Assembly: GCF_026686735.1 (NCBI RefSeq)
Contig: NZ_CP113432.1
Span: 1,798,001 to 1,862,000, forward strand
Reading direction: 5' to 3'
Length of the DNA: 64,000 nt
Origin: Pseudomonas triclosanedens
GTDB taxonomy: Bacteria; Pseudomonadota; Gammaproteobacteria; Pseudomonadales; Pseudomonadaceae
The position numbers and the translations under genes were made by a program. The stretch's first letter is position 1; each line of letters starts with the position of its first letter. This document shows, piece after piece, positions 1 to 8,374 of the stretch. The notes under the pieces were generated by a model that searched no databases, was not told the DNA's origin, and saw nothing but the letters and a program-made list of their open reading frames with translations.

Positions 1-2
1 AT

Positions 3-206
3 GCCAGCGGTCTCAATTGTCCGCTACCCCTGCTCAAGGCCAAGCTGGAGCTGAATCGGCTGCCCAGCGGCGCGGTCCTCAAGGTGATCGCCACCGACGC
101 CGGCTCGCAGCGCGATTTTCGCGCATTCGCCGAACTTGCAGGGCACTCGCTGCTCCGCGAAGAGGTCGAAGCGGGCGTCTATCGCTATTGGCTGCGCAAG
201 AAGTAG
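3..206 (+). CDS. TusA-family sulfurtransferase-like protein (5' truncated)
   Basis: The frame is open from base 3 to TAG at 204-206, giving the last 67 residues; the start lies outside the window. The fragment begins ASGLNCPLPLLKAK, the TusA-family signature with the CPxP motif, whose cysteine (18-20) carries the persulfide in sulfur relay. It ends in the short beta strand typical of the fold (YRYWLRKK). From memory, the P. aeruginosa homologue at this position (PA1006) affects molybdenum cofactor homeostasis and anaerobic growth; that role is inferred here from synteny. The permease gene follows 62 bp downstream. Confidence 0.85.
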   Translation, partial: ASGLNCPLPLLKAKLELNRLPSGAVLKVIATDAGSQRDFRAFAELAGHSLLREEVEAGVYRYWLRKK

Positions 207-268
207 CGAGCGCAACATCGGGCCTCCGTGCGACGGAGGCGCATTCCATCTGTTTCGCAGGTCGTTTC

Positions 269-1348
269 ATGCTTAAGGTTTTGCAGGACTGGATGCAGCG
301 CTATTTCTCCGACGAGGAGGCGATAGTGCTGGCGGTCATTCTGGTGCTCGGCTTCAGCGTCATCCTGGCATTCGGCGGCATGCTCGCGCCAGTGCTGGCT
401 GCGATGGTGATCGCCTTCCTGATCCAGGGTATGGTCGGCATGCTTGAGCGCCTGCGCGTGCCGCACCTGTTCGCCGTCTGGCTAGTGTATTCACTGTTCC
501 TTGGGCTGCTGGCGGTGTTTCTGCTGGTGCTGGTCCCGCTGGTATGGAAGCAACTGTTCACGCTGCTCAACGAGCTTCCGCGGATGCTGGGCGAGTGGCA
601 GGTGGTGCTGTTGATGCTGCCGGAACGATATCCGGACATGGTCACCGAGGAGCAGGTGCTGCGTATCATCGAGGCGGCGCGCAGCGAGCTTGGGCAGCTT
701 GGCCAGTGGGCGCTGACGTTCTCGCTCTCGGGCCTGCCGGTGCTGGTCAACATCATGATCTATCTGGTGCTGGTGCCGATCCTGGTGTTCTTCTTCCTCA
801 AGGATCGTCGGCGCTTCTACCACTGGTTCCGTCGCTACCTGCCGCGTGAGCGCGGGCTGATGAAGCAGGTCTGGGTGGAGATGAATCAGCAGATCGCCAA
901 TTACATCCGCGGCAAGGTCGTCGAGATTTTCATCACGGGCGTCGTGACCTATATCGCGTTCGTGGTGCTGGGCCTGAACTATGCGGCGCTGCTCGCACTA
1001 TTGGTCGGGCTGTCGGTGGTGGTGCCCTACATCGGCGCAGTGGTGGTGACCGTGCCGGTGGCGCTGATTGCACTATTCCAGTGGGGCTGGAGCGACCAGT
1101 TCATCTACCTGATGGTCGCTCACGCGATCATCCAGGCGCTGGATGGCAACGTACTGGTTCCGTTGCTGTTCTCCGAGGCGGTGAACCTGCATCCGGTGGC
1201 GATCATTTGCGCCGTACTGTTGTTTGGCGGGCTTTGGGGCTTCTGGGGCGTATTCTTCGCCATTCCTCTGGCAACCCTGGTCAAGGCGGTGCTGGATGCC
1301 TGGCCGAGACAGCCGGAGCCGGAACCACAGGTCAGCCCGTTGATGTGA
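269..1348 (+). CDS. AI-2E/PerM family inner-membrane transporter
   Basis: The product is 359 residues. I chose the ATG at 269 (MLKVLQDWMQRYF) because the frame upstream of it belongs to another gene's DNA. The protein has the AI-2E exporter/PerM layout: an N-terminal pair of hydrophobic helices, a polar middle region (about residues 100-150), then helices containing family-typical stretches such as PILVFFFLKDRR and the C-terminal block LDGNVLVPLLFSEAVNLHP. It is probably a pore-forming permease; substrates in this family are poorly defined (autoinducer-2, Na+/H+ and others). A strong bidirectional terminator lies just after the stop. Confidence 0.88.
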   Translation: MLKVLQDWMQRYFSDEEAIVLAVILVLGFSVILAFGGMLAPVLAAMVIAFLIQGMVGMLERLRVPHLFAVWLVYSLFLGLLAVFLLVLVPLVWKQLFTLLNELPRMLGEWQVVLLMLPERYPDMVTEEQVLRIIEAARSELGQLGQWALTFSLSGLPVLVNIMIYLVLVPILVFFFLKDRRRFYHWFRRYLPRERGLMKQVWVEMNQQIANYIRGKVVEIFITGVVTYIAFVVLGLNYAALLALLVGLSVVVPYIGAVVVTVPVALIALFQWGWSDQFIYLMVAHAIIQALDGNVLVPLLFSEAVNLHPVAIICAVLLFGGLWGFWGVFFAIPLATLVKAVLDAWPRQPEPEPQVSPLM

Positions 1349-1350
1349 TA

Positions 1351-1388
1351 GACATGAAAAAGGCCCCTCGCGGGGCCTTTTTCATGTC
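1351..1388. terminator. Bidirectional intrinsic terminator between convergent genes
   Basis: A near-perfect palindrome with GGCCCC / GGGGCC stem and CTCG loop is flanked by A-run and T-run arms (GACATGAAAAA ... TTTTTCATGTC). It sits between the permease stop (1348) and the bcp stop (1399), so it can serve both strands. Confidence 0.9.
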
Positions 1389-1398
1389 TACGGGTGGC

Positions 1399-1872
1399 TC
1401 AGCCCTTGTTCAAGGCCTGTGCCGCGGCCAGCACTGCATCGACATGGCCGGGTACTTTCACGCCGCGCCATTCCTGGCGCAGCACACCGTTGGCGTCGAT
1501 CAGGAAAGTGCTGCGGTCCACACCCATGTATTCCTTGCCGTAGAGTTTCTTCAGCTTGATCACGTCGAACAGCTGGCAGACGGTTTCGTCCTTGTCGCTG
1601 ATCAGCTCGAAAGGGAACTCCTGCTTGCACTTGAAGTTCTCGTGGGATTTCAGGCCGTCTCGGGAAACCCCGAACACCACAGTGTTGGCGGCCTGGAACG
1701 CCGGATACTGGTCGCGAAAGCCCTGGCCTTCGGTGGTGCAACCAGGCGTACTGTCCTTGGGGTAGAAGTACAGCACGACCTGCTTGCCCTTCAGTTCCGA
1801 CAGGCGGACTTCGACGCCGCTGGTGGCTTGTGCCTGGAAGTCGGCGACGGCTTTGTTCAGTTCTACTGCCAC
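1399..1872 (-). CDS. bcp: Thioredoxin-dependent thiol peroxidase (Bcp/PrxQ)
   Basis: A 157-residue peroxiredoxin of the Bcp/PrxQ subfamily that reduces H2O2 and organic hydroperoxides in the cytoplasm. The peroxidatic motif PKDSTPGCTTE is present with Cys45. E. coli Bcp has a second cysteine five residues later, but here that position is Gln, so the enzyme would use another cysteine (two lie further downstream) or an external thiol. The following block YGKEYMGVDRSTFLID is family-typical. The gene ends head-on with the permease and lies 16 bp downstream of gcvR on the same strand, so the two are probably co-transcribed. Confidence 0.95.
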   Translation of the reverse strand: MAVELNKAVADFQAQATSGVEVRLSELKGKQVVLYFYPKDSTPGCTTEGQGFRDQYPAFQAANTVVFGVSRDGLKSHENFKCKQEFPFELISDKDETVCQLFDVIKLKKLYGKEYMGVDRSTFLIDANGVLRQEWRGVKVPGHVDAVLAAAQALNKG

Positions 1873-1888
1873 GAGGCTCTCCTATAGG

Positions 1889-2446
1889 TCAGGGGTGCTG
1901 CGGACGCCAGGGCTCGATCAGGGCGTCCAGATTCAGGGCGTCGGCGAAGTCGAGAAACTGGTCGCGCAGCCAACTGATCTGTGTTCCGGCCGGCAAGGTC
2001 ACCGTAATGGTGGCATTCAGCATGCTGGTATTGGTGTGCGGCGCCTGGTAAGTGTCGCAGGTGAGGTTCTCCAGCTCGATGTTGTGATCGATGAAGAACT
2101 GGCACAGCTCATTGAGTATGTCCGGACGGTACACCGCGCTGACGTACGCGACGTAGGGCAGGGCTTGGGCTCGGGTGACATGGGCATTGCTGCGGGTCAC
2201 GCTGAGGGTGAAGCCGTGGCGCTTGGCGATCGCGGGGAGGCCGCCTTCCAGGCGCGCCAGAGCGTCCCAGCTACCGGCGACCTGCAGGACCACCGCGCTG
2301 AATTCACCGTGGCGGGTCAGGCGGCTGCTGATCACCGAGCAACGGTTATCGACACAGGTGCGGCACAGCACGCTGGTCAGTTCCATCGGGTTCGGGCCCA
2401 GCGCACTGATCAGAAGAAATTGTTCACGAGGGTGGGAGGTGGACAT
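1889..2446 (-). CDS. gcvR: Glycine cleavage system regulator GcvR-like (ACT domains)
   Basis: A 185-residue protein with two ACT-type domains: residues about 8-85 (REQFLLISALGPNPMELTSVL, with cysteines in CRTCVDNRC) and about 95-175 (PYVAYVSAVYRPDILNELCQFF). GcvR proteins sense glycine and antagonise GcvA control of the glycine cleavage operon. I chose the ATG at 2446 (MSTSHPREQ) because an AGGA precedes it at good spacing; a 14-residue longer reading from 2488 is possible. The gene is divergent from dapA across 171 bp and upstream of bcp. Confidence 0.88.
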   Translation of the reverse strand: MSTSHPREQFLLISALGPNPMELTSVLCRTCVDNRCSVISSRLTRHGEFSAVVLQVAGSWDALARLEGGLPAIAKRHGFTLSVTRSNAHVTRAQALPYVAYVSAVYRPDILNELCQFFIDHNIELENLTCDTYQAPHTNTSMLNATITVTLPAGTQISWLRDQFLDFADALNLDALIEPWRPQHP

Positions 2447-2617
2447 GCAGCTTTCCTGGGAATGGCGGCGAGCAGGCCGCATCGACAAAGGAAGCAGGGT
2501 AGCGAAAAGCGCCGATGAGGGGAATGTCTGACCGCTCGCGGGACGCTGCTGTCAGCTTGTGCGTGGCCGGTGGCGACAGTACCATTACGGCTTTCTTTTT
2601 CCGGCAGGAGCGGTTGC

Positions 2618-3496
2618 ATGATTGCGGGCAGTATGGTGGCGCTGGTCACCCCCTTCGATGCTCAGGGTCGACTGGATTGGGACAGCCTCGCGAAGCTGGT
2701 GGACTTCCACCTGCAGGAAGGTACCAACGCCATCGTAGCGGTCGGCACCACAGGTGAATCGGCCACTCTCGACGTGAGCGAGCACCTGGAAGTGATCCGT
2801 CGCGTGGTCGACCAGGTCAACGGCCGCATTCCGGTGATCGCCGGTACCGGTGCCAACTCCACCCGCGAAGCCGTCGAGCTGACCGAAGCCGCCAAGAGCG
2901 GTGGCGCCGATGCCTGCCTGCTGGTGACCCCGTACTACAACAAGCCGACCCAGGAAGGCCTGTACCAGCACTTCCGCCACATCGCCGAAGCCGTAGCGAT
3001 TCCGCAGATTCTCTACAACGTGCCGGGCCGTACCGCCTGCGACATGCTGCCTGAAACCGTCGAACGCCTGTCGAAAGTAGCGAACATCATTGGCATCAAG
3101 GAAGCCACCGGCGACCTGCAGCGCGGCAAGGAAGTGCTCGACCGTGTCGGCAAGGACTTCCTGGTCTACTCCGGTGACGACGCCACTGCCGTTGAACTGA
3201 TGCTGATGGGCGGCAAGGGCAACATCTCGGTAACCGCCAACGTTGCGCCACGCGCCATGAGCAACCTTTGCGCTGCCGCCATGCGTGGCGATGCCGGCGA
3301 AGCCCGCGCGATCAACGACCGCCTGATGCCGCTGCACAAGGCGCTGTTCATCGAGTCCAACCCGATTCCGGTGAAGTTCGCCCTTCATGAAATGGGGCTG
3401 ATTCCCGAAGGTATCCGCCTGCCCCTGACCTGGCTCAGCCCACGTTGCCACGAGCCGCTGCGTCAGGCCATGCGCCAGACCGGCGTTCTGGCTTAA
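2618..3496 (+). CDS. dapA: 4-hydroxy-tetrahydrodipicolinate synthase
   Basis: A 292-residue (beta/alpha)8 aldolase that condenses pyruvate with aspartate semialdehyde, the first committed step to diaminopimelate and lysine. Visible residues include the GTTGES pyruvate-binding motif (43-48), Tyr133 in YNVPGRT, and the Schiff-base Lys161 in IIGIKEATG. The ATG at 2618 follows GGCAGGAG, and the N-terminus [13 protein letters not shown] is the family standard. The bamC-like lipoprotein gene starts 13 bp downstream, the dapA-bamC linkage common in gammaproteobacteria. Confidence 0.97.
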   Translation: MIAGSMVALVTPFDAQGRLDWDSLAKLVDFHLQEGTNAIVAVGTTGESATLDVSEHLEVIRRVVDQVNGRIPVIAGTGANSTREAVELTEAAKSGGADACLLVTPYYNKPTQEGLYQHFRHIAEAVAIPQILYNVPGRTACDMLPETVERLSKVANIIGIKEATGDLQRGKEVLDRVGKDFLVYSGDDATAVELMLMGGKGNISVTANVAPRAMSNLCAAAMRGDAGEARAINDRLMPLHKALFIESNPIPVKFALHEMGLIPEGIRLPLTWLSPRCHEPLRQAMRQTGVLA

Positions 3497-3509
3497 GGAG
3501 CTCTCTCGC

Positions 3510-4703
3510 ATGAAGCGACTGGCAGGACTGACTGCGCTCGCCCTTGTCATCGGCAACACCTCCGGCTGCGGCTGGCTGTGGGGCCCGGACGGTTACTTCC
3601 GTGATCGCGGCGATGATTATCTCAATGCCCGCGAAACGGCACCGATGAAGGTTCCCGAAGGCCTGCAGAGCAAGCCGCTGGATCCGCTGTTGCCCATCCC
3701 GATGAACGTCGCCACCAGTACTGAAAAGGAAGGTGAGTTCGAGGTTCCGCGTCCGCAGCCGCTGGCTGGTGGCGCCGGCGAAGTCAGCGACTTCAGCCTG
3801 CAGAAGAGCGGCGACTCGCGCTGGCTGATCGCCCAGCGTCCTCCGGCGGAAGTCTGGCCGGTAGCCCATCAGTTCTTCCAGGACAACGGCTTCTCCATCG
3901 CTCAGGAACGCCCGCAGACTGGCGAGTTCAGCACCAACTGGCAACCGCTCAGCCAGTTGTCCGCGCCCCTTGCGCGTCGCCTGAACAGCCGTGTTTCCGG
4001 TATCGAGCCCGATAGCGAAACCCGCGTTCGTGTCCGTATCGAGCCAGGCGTACAGACCAACACCAGTGAAGTCTACGTGCTGAGCGAAACCCGCCCGGCG
4101 GGTAGCACTGCCAGTGCCGATTGGCCGTCCAAGCCTGTTGTGCCGAGCCTCGATGCCGCGCTGCTGGACGAAATGCTGGCGAGCATGGCTACCAGTGCCG
4201 AGAAGGGCGGCTCCGTCTCCCTGCTCGCCGCACACTCGGCCTATGACACGCCCGGCAGCGCCGACCTGAGCAAGGACGGCAGCGGCAACCCGGTGCTTAC
4301 CGTGGATTCCGACTTCGATCGTGCTTGGGTCAGCGTAGGCCGTGCCCTGGATCGCGCCGACATCCGTGTCGACGACCTCAACCGCAGCCTCGGCGTCTAC
4401 TATGTCAACATCGCCGAAGGGGCGAAGAAGAAGGACGAAGAGAAGCCTGGCTTCTTCAGCCGCCTGTTCGGCGGTGGCGAGAAGACCAAGGAAGAGGAAG
4501 ATGCCAAGGCGCAGCGCTATCAGGTCCGCCTGACCAGCGTGAACAACACGGTGCAGGTCACCGTCGACAAAGACATCAACACCTCCGCGCCGGCTGATGT
4601 CGCGCAGGGTGTGCTGGAAAAACTCCAGGAGAGTATGCGGAATGCGCTTCGCGGTCCTGGGGAGCGGAAGCCGGGGCAATTCGGCCTTGGTGAGCAGTTC
4701 TGA
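3510..4703 (+). CDS. bamC: Outer-membrane protein assembly lipoprotein BamC-like
   Basis: A 397-residue lipoprotein. The signal peptide ends in NTSGC with the lipidated Cys at residue 20, followed by [32 protein letters not shown], the conserved unstructured BamC segment that binds BamD. Two helix-grip domains follow (about 105-215 and 265-375). It is longer than the roughly 344-residue E. coli protein. Its last 62 nt overlap the next gene in another frame, implying translational coupling. It acts in the Bam complex for beta-barrel insertion. Confidence 0.87.
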   Translation: MKRLAGLTALALVIGNTSGCGWLWGPDGYFRDRGDDYLNARETAPMKVPEGLQSKPLDPLLPIPMNVATSTEKEGEFEVPRPQPLAGGAGEVSDFSLQKSGDSRWLIAQRPPAEVWPVAHQFFQDNGFSIAQERPQTGEFSTNWQPLSQLSAPLARRLNSRVSGIEPDSETRVRVRIEPGVQTNTSEVYVLSETRPAGSTASADWPSKPVVPSLDAALLDEMLASMATSAEKGGSVSLLAAHSAYDTPGSADLSKDGSGNPVLTVDSDFDRAWVSVGRALDRADIRVDDLNRSLGVYYVNIAEGAKKKDEEKPGFFSRLFGGGEKTKEEEDAKAQRYQVRLTSVNNTVQVTVDKDINTSAPADVAQGVLEKLQESMRNALRGPGERKPGQFGLGEQF

Positions 4704-5400
4704 CACCCGGATACTGATCGATTGCGGATTCCCGCTACGTGAAACCATCCGCCGTCTGGCGCGCCTGGGCCTTGAGCCCGGGCAGCTGGATGCGATCCTG
4801 GTCACGCACGAGCATTCCGATCATATCAACGGCGTCGAACTGCTTGTCCGACACCATCGAATACCCGTGTATCTCAGCGCCGGTACTCTGCAGGGAATGC
4901 GCAAGCCGGTGGCCCCGGCGGGGCTGCTCTCATGCGGCGATCGCCTGGTACTGAAAGACCTGGAAGTCACTGCAGTGAGCGTCTCCCACGATGCGCGAGA
5001 GCCACTGCAGTACGTGTTTTCCGATGGCCGGAAGCGCTTTGGCCAGCTCACCGATCTGGGGGCCGCCACGGCGCAGGTGCTGGAGTGCTATCGTGGCCTC
5101 GACGCGTTGATCATCGAGTCGAATCATGACAGCGACATGTTGGCCCGCGGACCGTATCCCTACCCACTCAAAGCCCGTGTCGGCGGCCAGTGGGGGCATT
5201 TGAACAACCGGCAGGCCGCCGAACTGGTGGCGCAGCTGGGCTGGGAAAGCCTACAGCACCTGGTGCTGGCGCATCTCAGCGAAAAGAACAACTCGCCGCA
5301 GTTGGCCCGGCAAAGTTTTGTCGACACCCTGGGGTGCGACCCGGACTGGCTGCAGGTAGCCGATCAGCATTCGGGACTCGACTGGCGAACGATCGCCTGA
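4642..5400 (+). CDS. MBL-fold metallo-hydrolase (YycJ/WalJ-like)
   Basis: A 252-residue metallo-beta-lactamase-fold protein. It begins [17 protein letters not shown], the start typical of YycJ/PhnP-like hydrolases, and carries the metal site HEHSDH plus later ligands including DSD and the C-terminal [11 protein letters not shown]. Substrates in this subgroup are usually nucleic acid or cyclic phosphodiesters, but the specific one cannot be read here. The start at 4642 lies within the 3' end of bamC, preceded by AGGAGAG. purC follows 30 bp downstream. Confidence 0.88.
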   Translation: MRFAVLGSGSRGNSALVSSSDTRILIDCGFPLRETIRRLARLGLEPGQLDAILVTHEHSDHINGVELLVRHHRIPVYLSAGTLQGMRKPVAPAGLLSCGDRLVLKDLEVTAVSVSHDAREPLQYVFSDGRKRFGQLTDLGAATAQVLECYRGLDALIIESNHDSDMLARGPYPYPLKARVGGQWGHLNNRQAAELVAQLGWESLQHLVLAHLSEKNNSPQLARQSFVDTLGCDPDWLQVADQHSGLDWRTIA

Positions 5401-5430
5401 GCCCATCCATTCAAGCAAGCGGAGCCCATC

Positions 5431-6141
5431 ATGGAAAAACGCGAAGAACTCTATCGCGGCAAGGCCAAGTCGGTTTACACCACCGATGACGCCGACCGCC
5501 TCGTCCTGCTGTTCCGCAACGACACCTCGGCGTTCGACGGCAAGCGTATCGAGCAGCTCGATCGCAAGGGCATGGTGAACAACAAGTTCAATGCCTTCAT
5601 CATGCAAAAGCTCGAAGCCGCCGGCATTCCGACCCAGTTCGACGCACTGCTTTCGGACAACGAAGTGCTGGTCAAGAAGCTGGCGATGATCCCGGTCGAG
5701 TGCGTTGTGCGCAACTACGCCGCCGGCAGCCTCGTACGCCGTCTGGGCGTGGAAGAGGGCCTGCAGCTCACTCCGCCGACCTTCGAGCTGTTCCTGAAGA
5801 ACGACGCCCTGGGCGATCCGTTCATCAACGAATCCCACGTACAGGCTTTCGGCTGGGCGACTCTGGAGCAACTGGCCGAAATGAAGGCCTATTCCTTCAA
5901 GGTCAACGAAGTGCTGAGCAAGCTCTTCGACGATGCCGGCCTGCTGCTGGTGGACTTCAAGCTCGAGTTCGGCCTGTTCCACGGCAAGATCGTACTGGGC
6001 GACGAGTTCAGCCCGGACGGCTGCCGCCTGTGGGACAAGGAAACCCGCAAGAAAATGGACAAGGACCGCTTCCGCCAAGGCCTGGGTGACGTGATCGAGG
6101 CTTACGAAGAAGTAGCTCACCGTCTCGGCGTGCCGCTGTAA
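5431..6141 (+). CDS. purC: Phosphoribosylaminoimidazole-succinocarboxamide synthase
   Basis: A 236-residue SAICAR synthetase that ligates aspartate to CAIR in purine biosynthesis. The N-terminus [15 protein letters not shown], the [11 protein letters not shown] block and the C-terminal [11 protein letters not shown] and [15 protein letters not shown] motifs are all present. Length is normal for the bacterial short form. It is the last core gene before tRNA-Ser. Confidence 0.97.
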   Translation: MEKREELYRGKAKSVYTTDDADRLVLLFRNDTSAFDGKRIEQLDRKGMVNNKFNAFIMQKLEAAGIPTQFDALLSDNEVLVKKLAMIPVECVVRNYAAGSLVRRLGVEEGLQLTPPTFELFLKNDALGDPFINESHVQAFGWATLEQLAEMKAYSFKVNEVLSKLFDDAGLLLVDFKLEFGLFHGKIVLGDEFSPDGCRLWDKETRKKMDKDRFRQGLGDVIEAYEEVAHRLGVPL

Positions 6142-6235
6142 ATTCACAAAGGCACGCAAGCACCTGATACCACGAAAAAAATCCGAAAACAAAGCTTCGC
6201 GTTCGGACTTCAAGCTGGTATGATGCGCGCCGCAC

Positions 6236-6325
6236 GGAGAGATGCCGGAGTGGTCGAACGGGACGGATTCGAAATCCGTTGAACCAGCAATGGTTCCTAG
6301 GGTTCAAATCCCTATCTCTCCGCCA
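6236..6325 (+). tRNA. tRNA-Ser (anticodon CGA)
   Basis: A 90-nt class II tRNA. The 7-bp acceptor stem pairs GGAGAGA (6236-6242) with TCTCTCC (6315-6321), with discriminator G and encoded CCA at 6323-6325. The anticodon loop reads TTCGAAA within GGACGGATTCGAAATCCGTT, so it decodes UCG. It has a long variable arm and T arm GGGTTCAAATCCC. Its 3' end is the integration site of the adjacent element; integration left the gene intact. Confidence 0.97.
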
Positions 6326-6337
6326 TTACATATGGCC
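6299..6337 (+). repeat. attL: left attachment-site repeat
   Basis: Thirty-nine bases running from the T arm of tRNA-Ser through the CCA and 12 bases beyond it; identical to 29584-29622. The following 45 or so bases are also similar in both copies, up to TGTCTTTTCTG. This is the expected product of site-specific recombination at a tRNA 3' end. Confidence 0.9.
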
Positions 6338-6372
6338 AAAGCCCCTGAAGTTCTTAGAGTTTCAGGGGCTTT
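6338..6372 (+). terminator. Intrinsic terminator after tRNA-Ser
   Basis: Hairpin with perfect 12-base arms AAAGCCCCTGAA / TTCAGGGGCTTT around an 11-base loop, followed by TGTCTTTTC. A diverged copy of the same hairpin follows attR. Confidence 0.85.
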
Positions 6373-6393
6373 GTCTTTTCTGCACTAGGGGCA

Positions 6394-6413
6394 GTGTCGA
6401 AAAAGTGTCGAAA
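6394..6413 (+). repeat. Candidate integrase arm site, left end
   Basis: The 20-base sequence GTGTCGAAAAAGTGTCGAAA is a tandem of two GTGTCGAAA units. It lies 57 bp inside attL, and the identical 20 bases occur at 29474-29493 inside attR in the same orientation. Paired repeats flanking the core are typical of arm-type sites of tyrosine integrases; binding is inferred. Confidence 0.5.
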
Positions 6414-6485
6414 GGATCAGACACGCTCTCGGCAGCGCAGACCCCCGTGGAATACACTCGCTCAAACGAACCAGGGATGGTGGTC

Positions 6486-6644
6486 ATGAGATTCGCAAAG
6501 GTATTCCTATCCTTCGGCGTCATAGTCCTCTGCGTGCTCCTCATCGGTGGCATCAACGAGGCCATTCGAAAGCTAGTCATCCAGTCCATCTATGACTCTT
6601 CGCCCGAAATTAGGGTGCGCAATTGCACTTACTTGACCACCTGA
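6486..6644 (+). pseudogene. Small membrane-protein ORF truncated by IS-like end
   Basis: The ATG at 6486 follows AGGGATGG. About 43 residues begin MRFAKVFLSFGVIVLCVLLIG, a single hydrophobic segment. After that, the frame runs into the IS21-like end at about 6615 and terminates ten codons later. It looks like the 5' part of a prophage small membrane protein cut by an insertion. It could also be a chance ORF; function is unknown. Confidence 0.3.
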
Positions 6645-6690
6645 TTGCATTCGACTTGACCATCGTTTGCATCGGATTTGACCAATCACA
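6615..6690. mobile_element. IS21-family-like terminal fragment (three direct repeats)
   Basis: It begins TGCGCAATTGCAC and contains three copies of TTGCAnnnnn(C/T)TTGACCA-type units starting at 6623, 6645 and 6668 (spacing 22 and 23 bp). Multiple subterminal repeats with a TG terminus are characteristic of IS21-family ends, where they bind the transposase IstA. No istA/istB or matching second end is present. The family assignment is inference from pattern. Confidence 0.45.
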
Positions 6691-7090
6691 TTGGGTCGTC
6701 ATGACCGACAGAGGACGCCTCATAACGTACGTCCCTGAGTGTTGATTACTTCTGATGATTATGGATCGGTAGCTTGCAGCCCCTCGTGACAGGCAGCAAT
6801 CGACCCATAGCGGACTTTCACCCAGCGATCAGTGGCACGTTCCCTCCCCCGAGAGAGCGTCATAAAATGTCGATGGATAGCTTTTTGATGTGTGTGTCAG
6901 ATCCGTCACAAAGGATGACAAAGTGCTATGAGTGCGCTATTTATTGCTCTCTGAGCCGAGCCTGAGTTCTGGCCGGTTGTCTTCATACCCTGCACACCAC
7001 GGATGGATGCATGCGGGCTATCAATTCGATACGGATATCAATTGGCGTGCGCGCTCCCGCGCCTAGCCGGGTATGGTAAGAGGTCCCCTC
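6691..7090. other. Non-coding stretch upstream of the glycosyltransferase
   Basis: About 400 bases with no convincing ORF; short frames lack ribosome sites and family resemblance. It must contain the promoter of the glycosyltransferase-T1SS operon. I see no sigma-70 promoter strong enough to assign. Confidence 0.5.
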
Positions 7091-8356
7091 GTGAACCTCT
7101 TGCTCATCCACCAGAATTTCCCCGGTCAGTTTCGATATATAGCGCAGTATTTTTCAGCGCAGTCCGGGCATCGCGTCGTTGCCATTGGCCGGGACACCGC
7201 CCCAGGCATGGCAGGTATCGAGCTATACCGATATCGACCGCATCGTGTCGCATCTTCGCAGACACATCCTTACCTGCAACCTTTCGAGTCGGCTGTTCTG
7301 CACGGCCAGCAGGTCGTGCGAGTAATCCAGAAGCTCAAAGCCGAAGGTTTTCGCCCGGACGTCATTCTGGGCCACCCTGCGTGGGGCGAAACGCTCTACG
7401 TGAAGGACGTCTTTCCTGATGTCCCCTTGGTGCATTTCTGCGAATTCTATTACCGCACTCAGGGGGCAGATGCAGGATTTGACCCGGAATTCCCCGCCTC
7501 GCTCGATGGCAATTGCAGGCTCAACACGTGTAACGCGCTGCACCTTCTGAACCTGCAACAGTGTGATTGGGGAATATCTCCAACTCACTGGCAGCGCAGT
7601 GTGCATCCCGAGCCATATCTGCAGAAGATCAGGGTCGTTCACGAAGGTATTCCGACTCGGCAGCTCAGACCTGATCCGAAAGCCAGTCTGGTACTTCCTT
7701 CCGGGCTCGAACTAAAAGCCGGCCAGCCCGTTCTCACTTATGTCGCGAGGAACCTGGAGCTATACCGGGGATTTCACAACTTCATGCGAGCCTTGCCGCG
7801 AATCCTGAAAGAGCATCGTACCGCTCAGATAGTGATAATCGGGGGAGACGACGTCAGCTACGGTGGCAAGCCTAAAGACGCTGCAAACTGGCGTAAGCGA
7901 ATGTTGCGCGAAGTGCCCGTCGACCTCGAGCGTGTGCACTTTCTGGGCAAGGTCCCTTACGAAACTTATTGCAAGGTACTGCAGGTCTCGGCTGCTCACG
8001 TTTACCTGACCTACCCCTTTGTCCTGTCCTGGTCGATGCTCGAAGCAATGGCCTCGGGGTGCCTGGTAATCGGCTCGGATACCGCCCCGGTACGGGAAGT
8101 AGTGCTGCATGGGGAAAACGGCTATCTGGTCGACTTCTTCGATACCCAAGGGATCGCCGATCAAGTGCTGCACGCCCTGAATAGTCCGCAGGCCCAGCAG
8201 GCTCTACGAGCCGAAGCGCGCGAAACCGCGTGCCGTTACAGCGTTGAAGCCGGCTTGACCGGCTACCGGGAGTTGATTGCCGAAGCTCTCTCCGCTTCGG
8301 GCAAACAGCCTGCACCCACTACCTCTTCTCTGACCCAGTTGGCCTGTCCTCTCTGA
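7091..8356 (+). CDS. Family 4-type glycosyltransferase (PF12000-like N-terminus)
   Basis: A GT-B fold glycosyltransferase of about 421 residues. The N-terminus NLLLIHQNFPGQFRYIAQYF is the hallmark of the Glyco_trans_4_3 (PF12000) domain. The C-terminal half has the GT4 pattern: VTYVARNLELYRGFHNFMRALP, VIIGGDDVSYGG, FLGKVPYETYCKVL, and the donor-site ExxxxGxxxIGSD region SMLEAMASGCLVIGSDTAPV. I prefer GTG 7091 (AGAGG upstream); ATG 7073 adds six residues. The ABC exporter starts 19 bp downstream, so it is probably co-transcribed. Modification of the RTX protein or of surface glycan is possible but inferred. Confidence 0.85.
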   Translation: MNLLLIHQNFPGQFRYIAQYFSAQSGHRVVAIGRDTAPGMAGIELYRYRPHRVASSQTHPYLQPFESAVLHGQQVVRVIQKLKAEGFRPDVILGHPAWGETLYVKDVFPDVPLVHFCEFYYRTQGADAGFDPEFPASLDGNCRLNTCNALHLLNLQQCDWGISPTHWQRSVHPEPYLQKIRVVHEGIPTRQLRPDPKASLVLPSGLELKAGQPVLTYVARNLELYRGFHNFMRALPRILKEHRTAQIVIIGGDDVSYGGKPKDAANWRKRMLREVPVDLERVHFLGKVPYETYCKVLQVSAAHVYLTYPFVLSWSMLEAMASGCLVIGSDTAPVREVVLHGENGYLVDFFDTQGIADQVLHALNSPQAQQALRAEARETACRYSVEAGLTGYRELIAEALSASGKQPAPTTSSLTQLACPL

Positions 8357-8374
8357 CACGCCAGGAAAACCCGC

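Noticed and set aside
3435..4805. Long antisense ORF over bamC
   Set aside because: Shadow of a GC-rich gene; the sense strand encodes a recognisable lipoprotein with a ribosome site.
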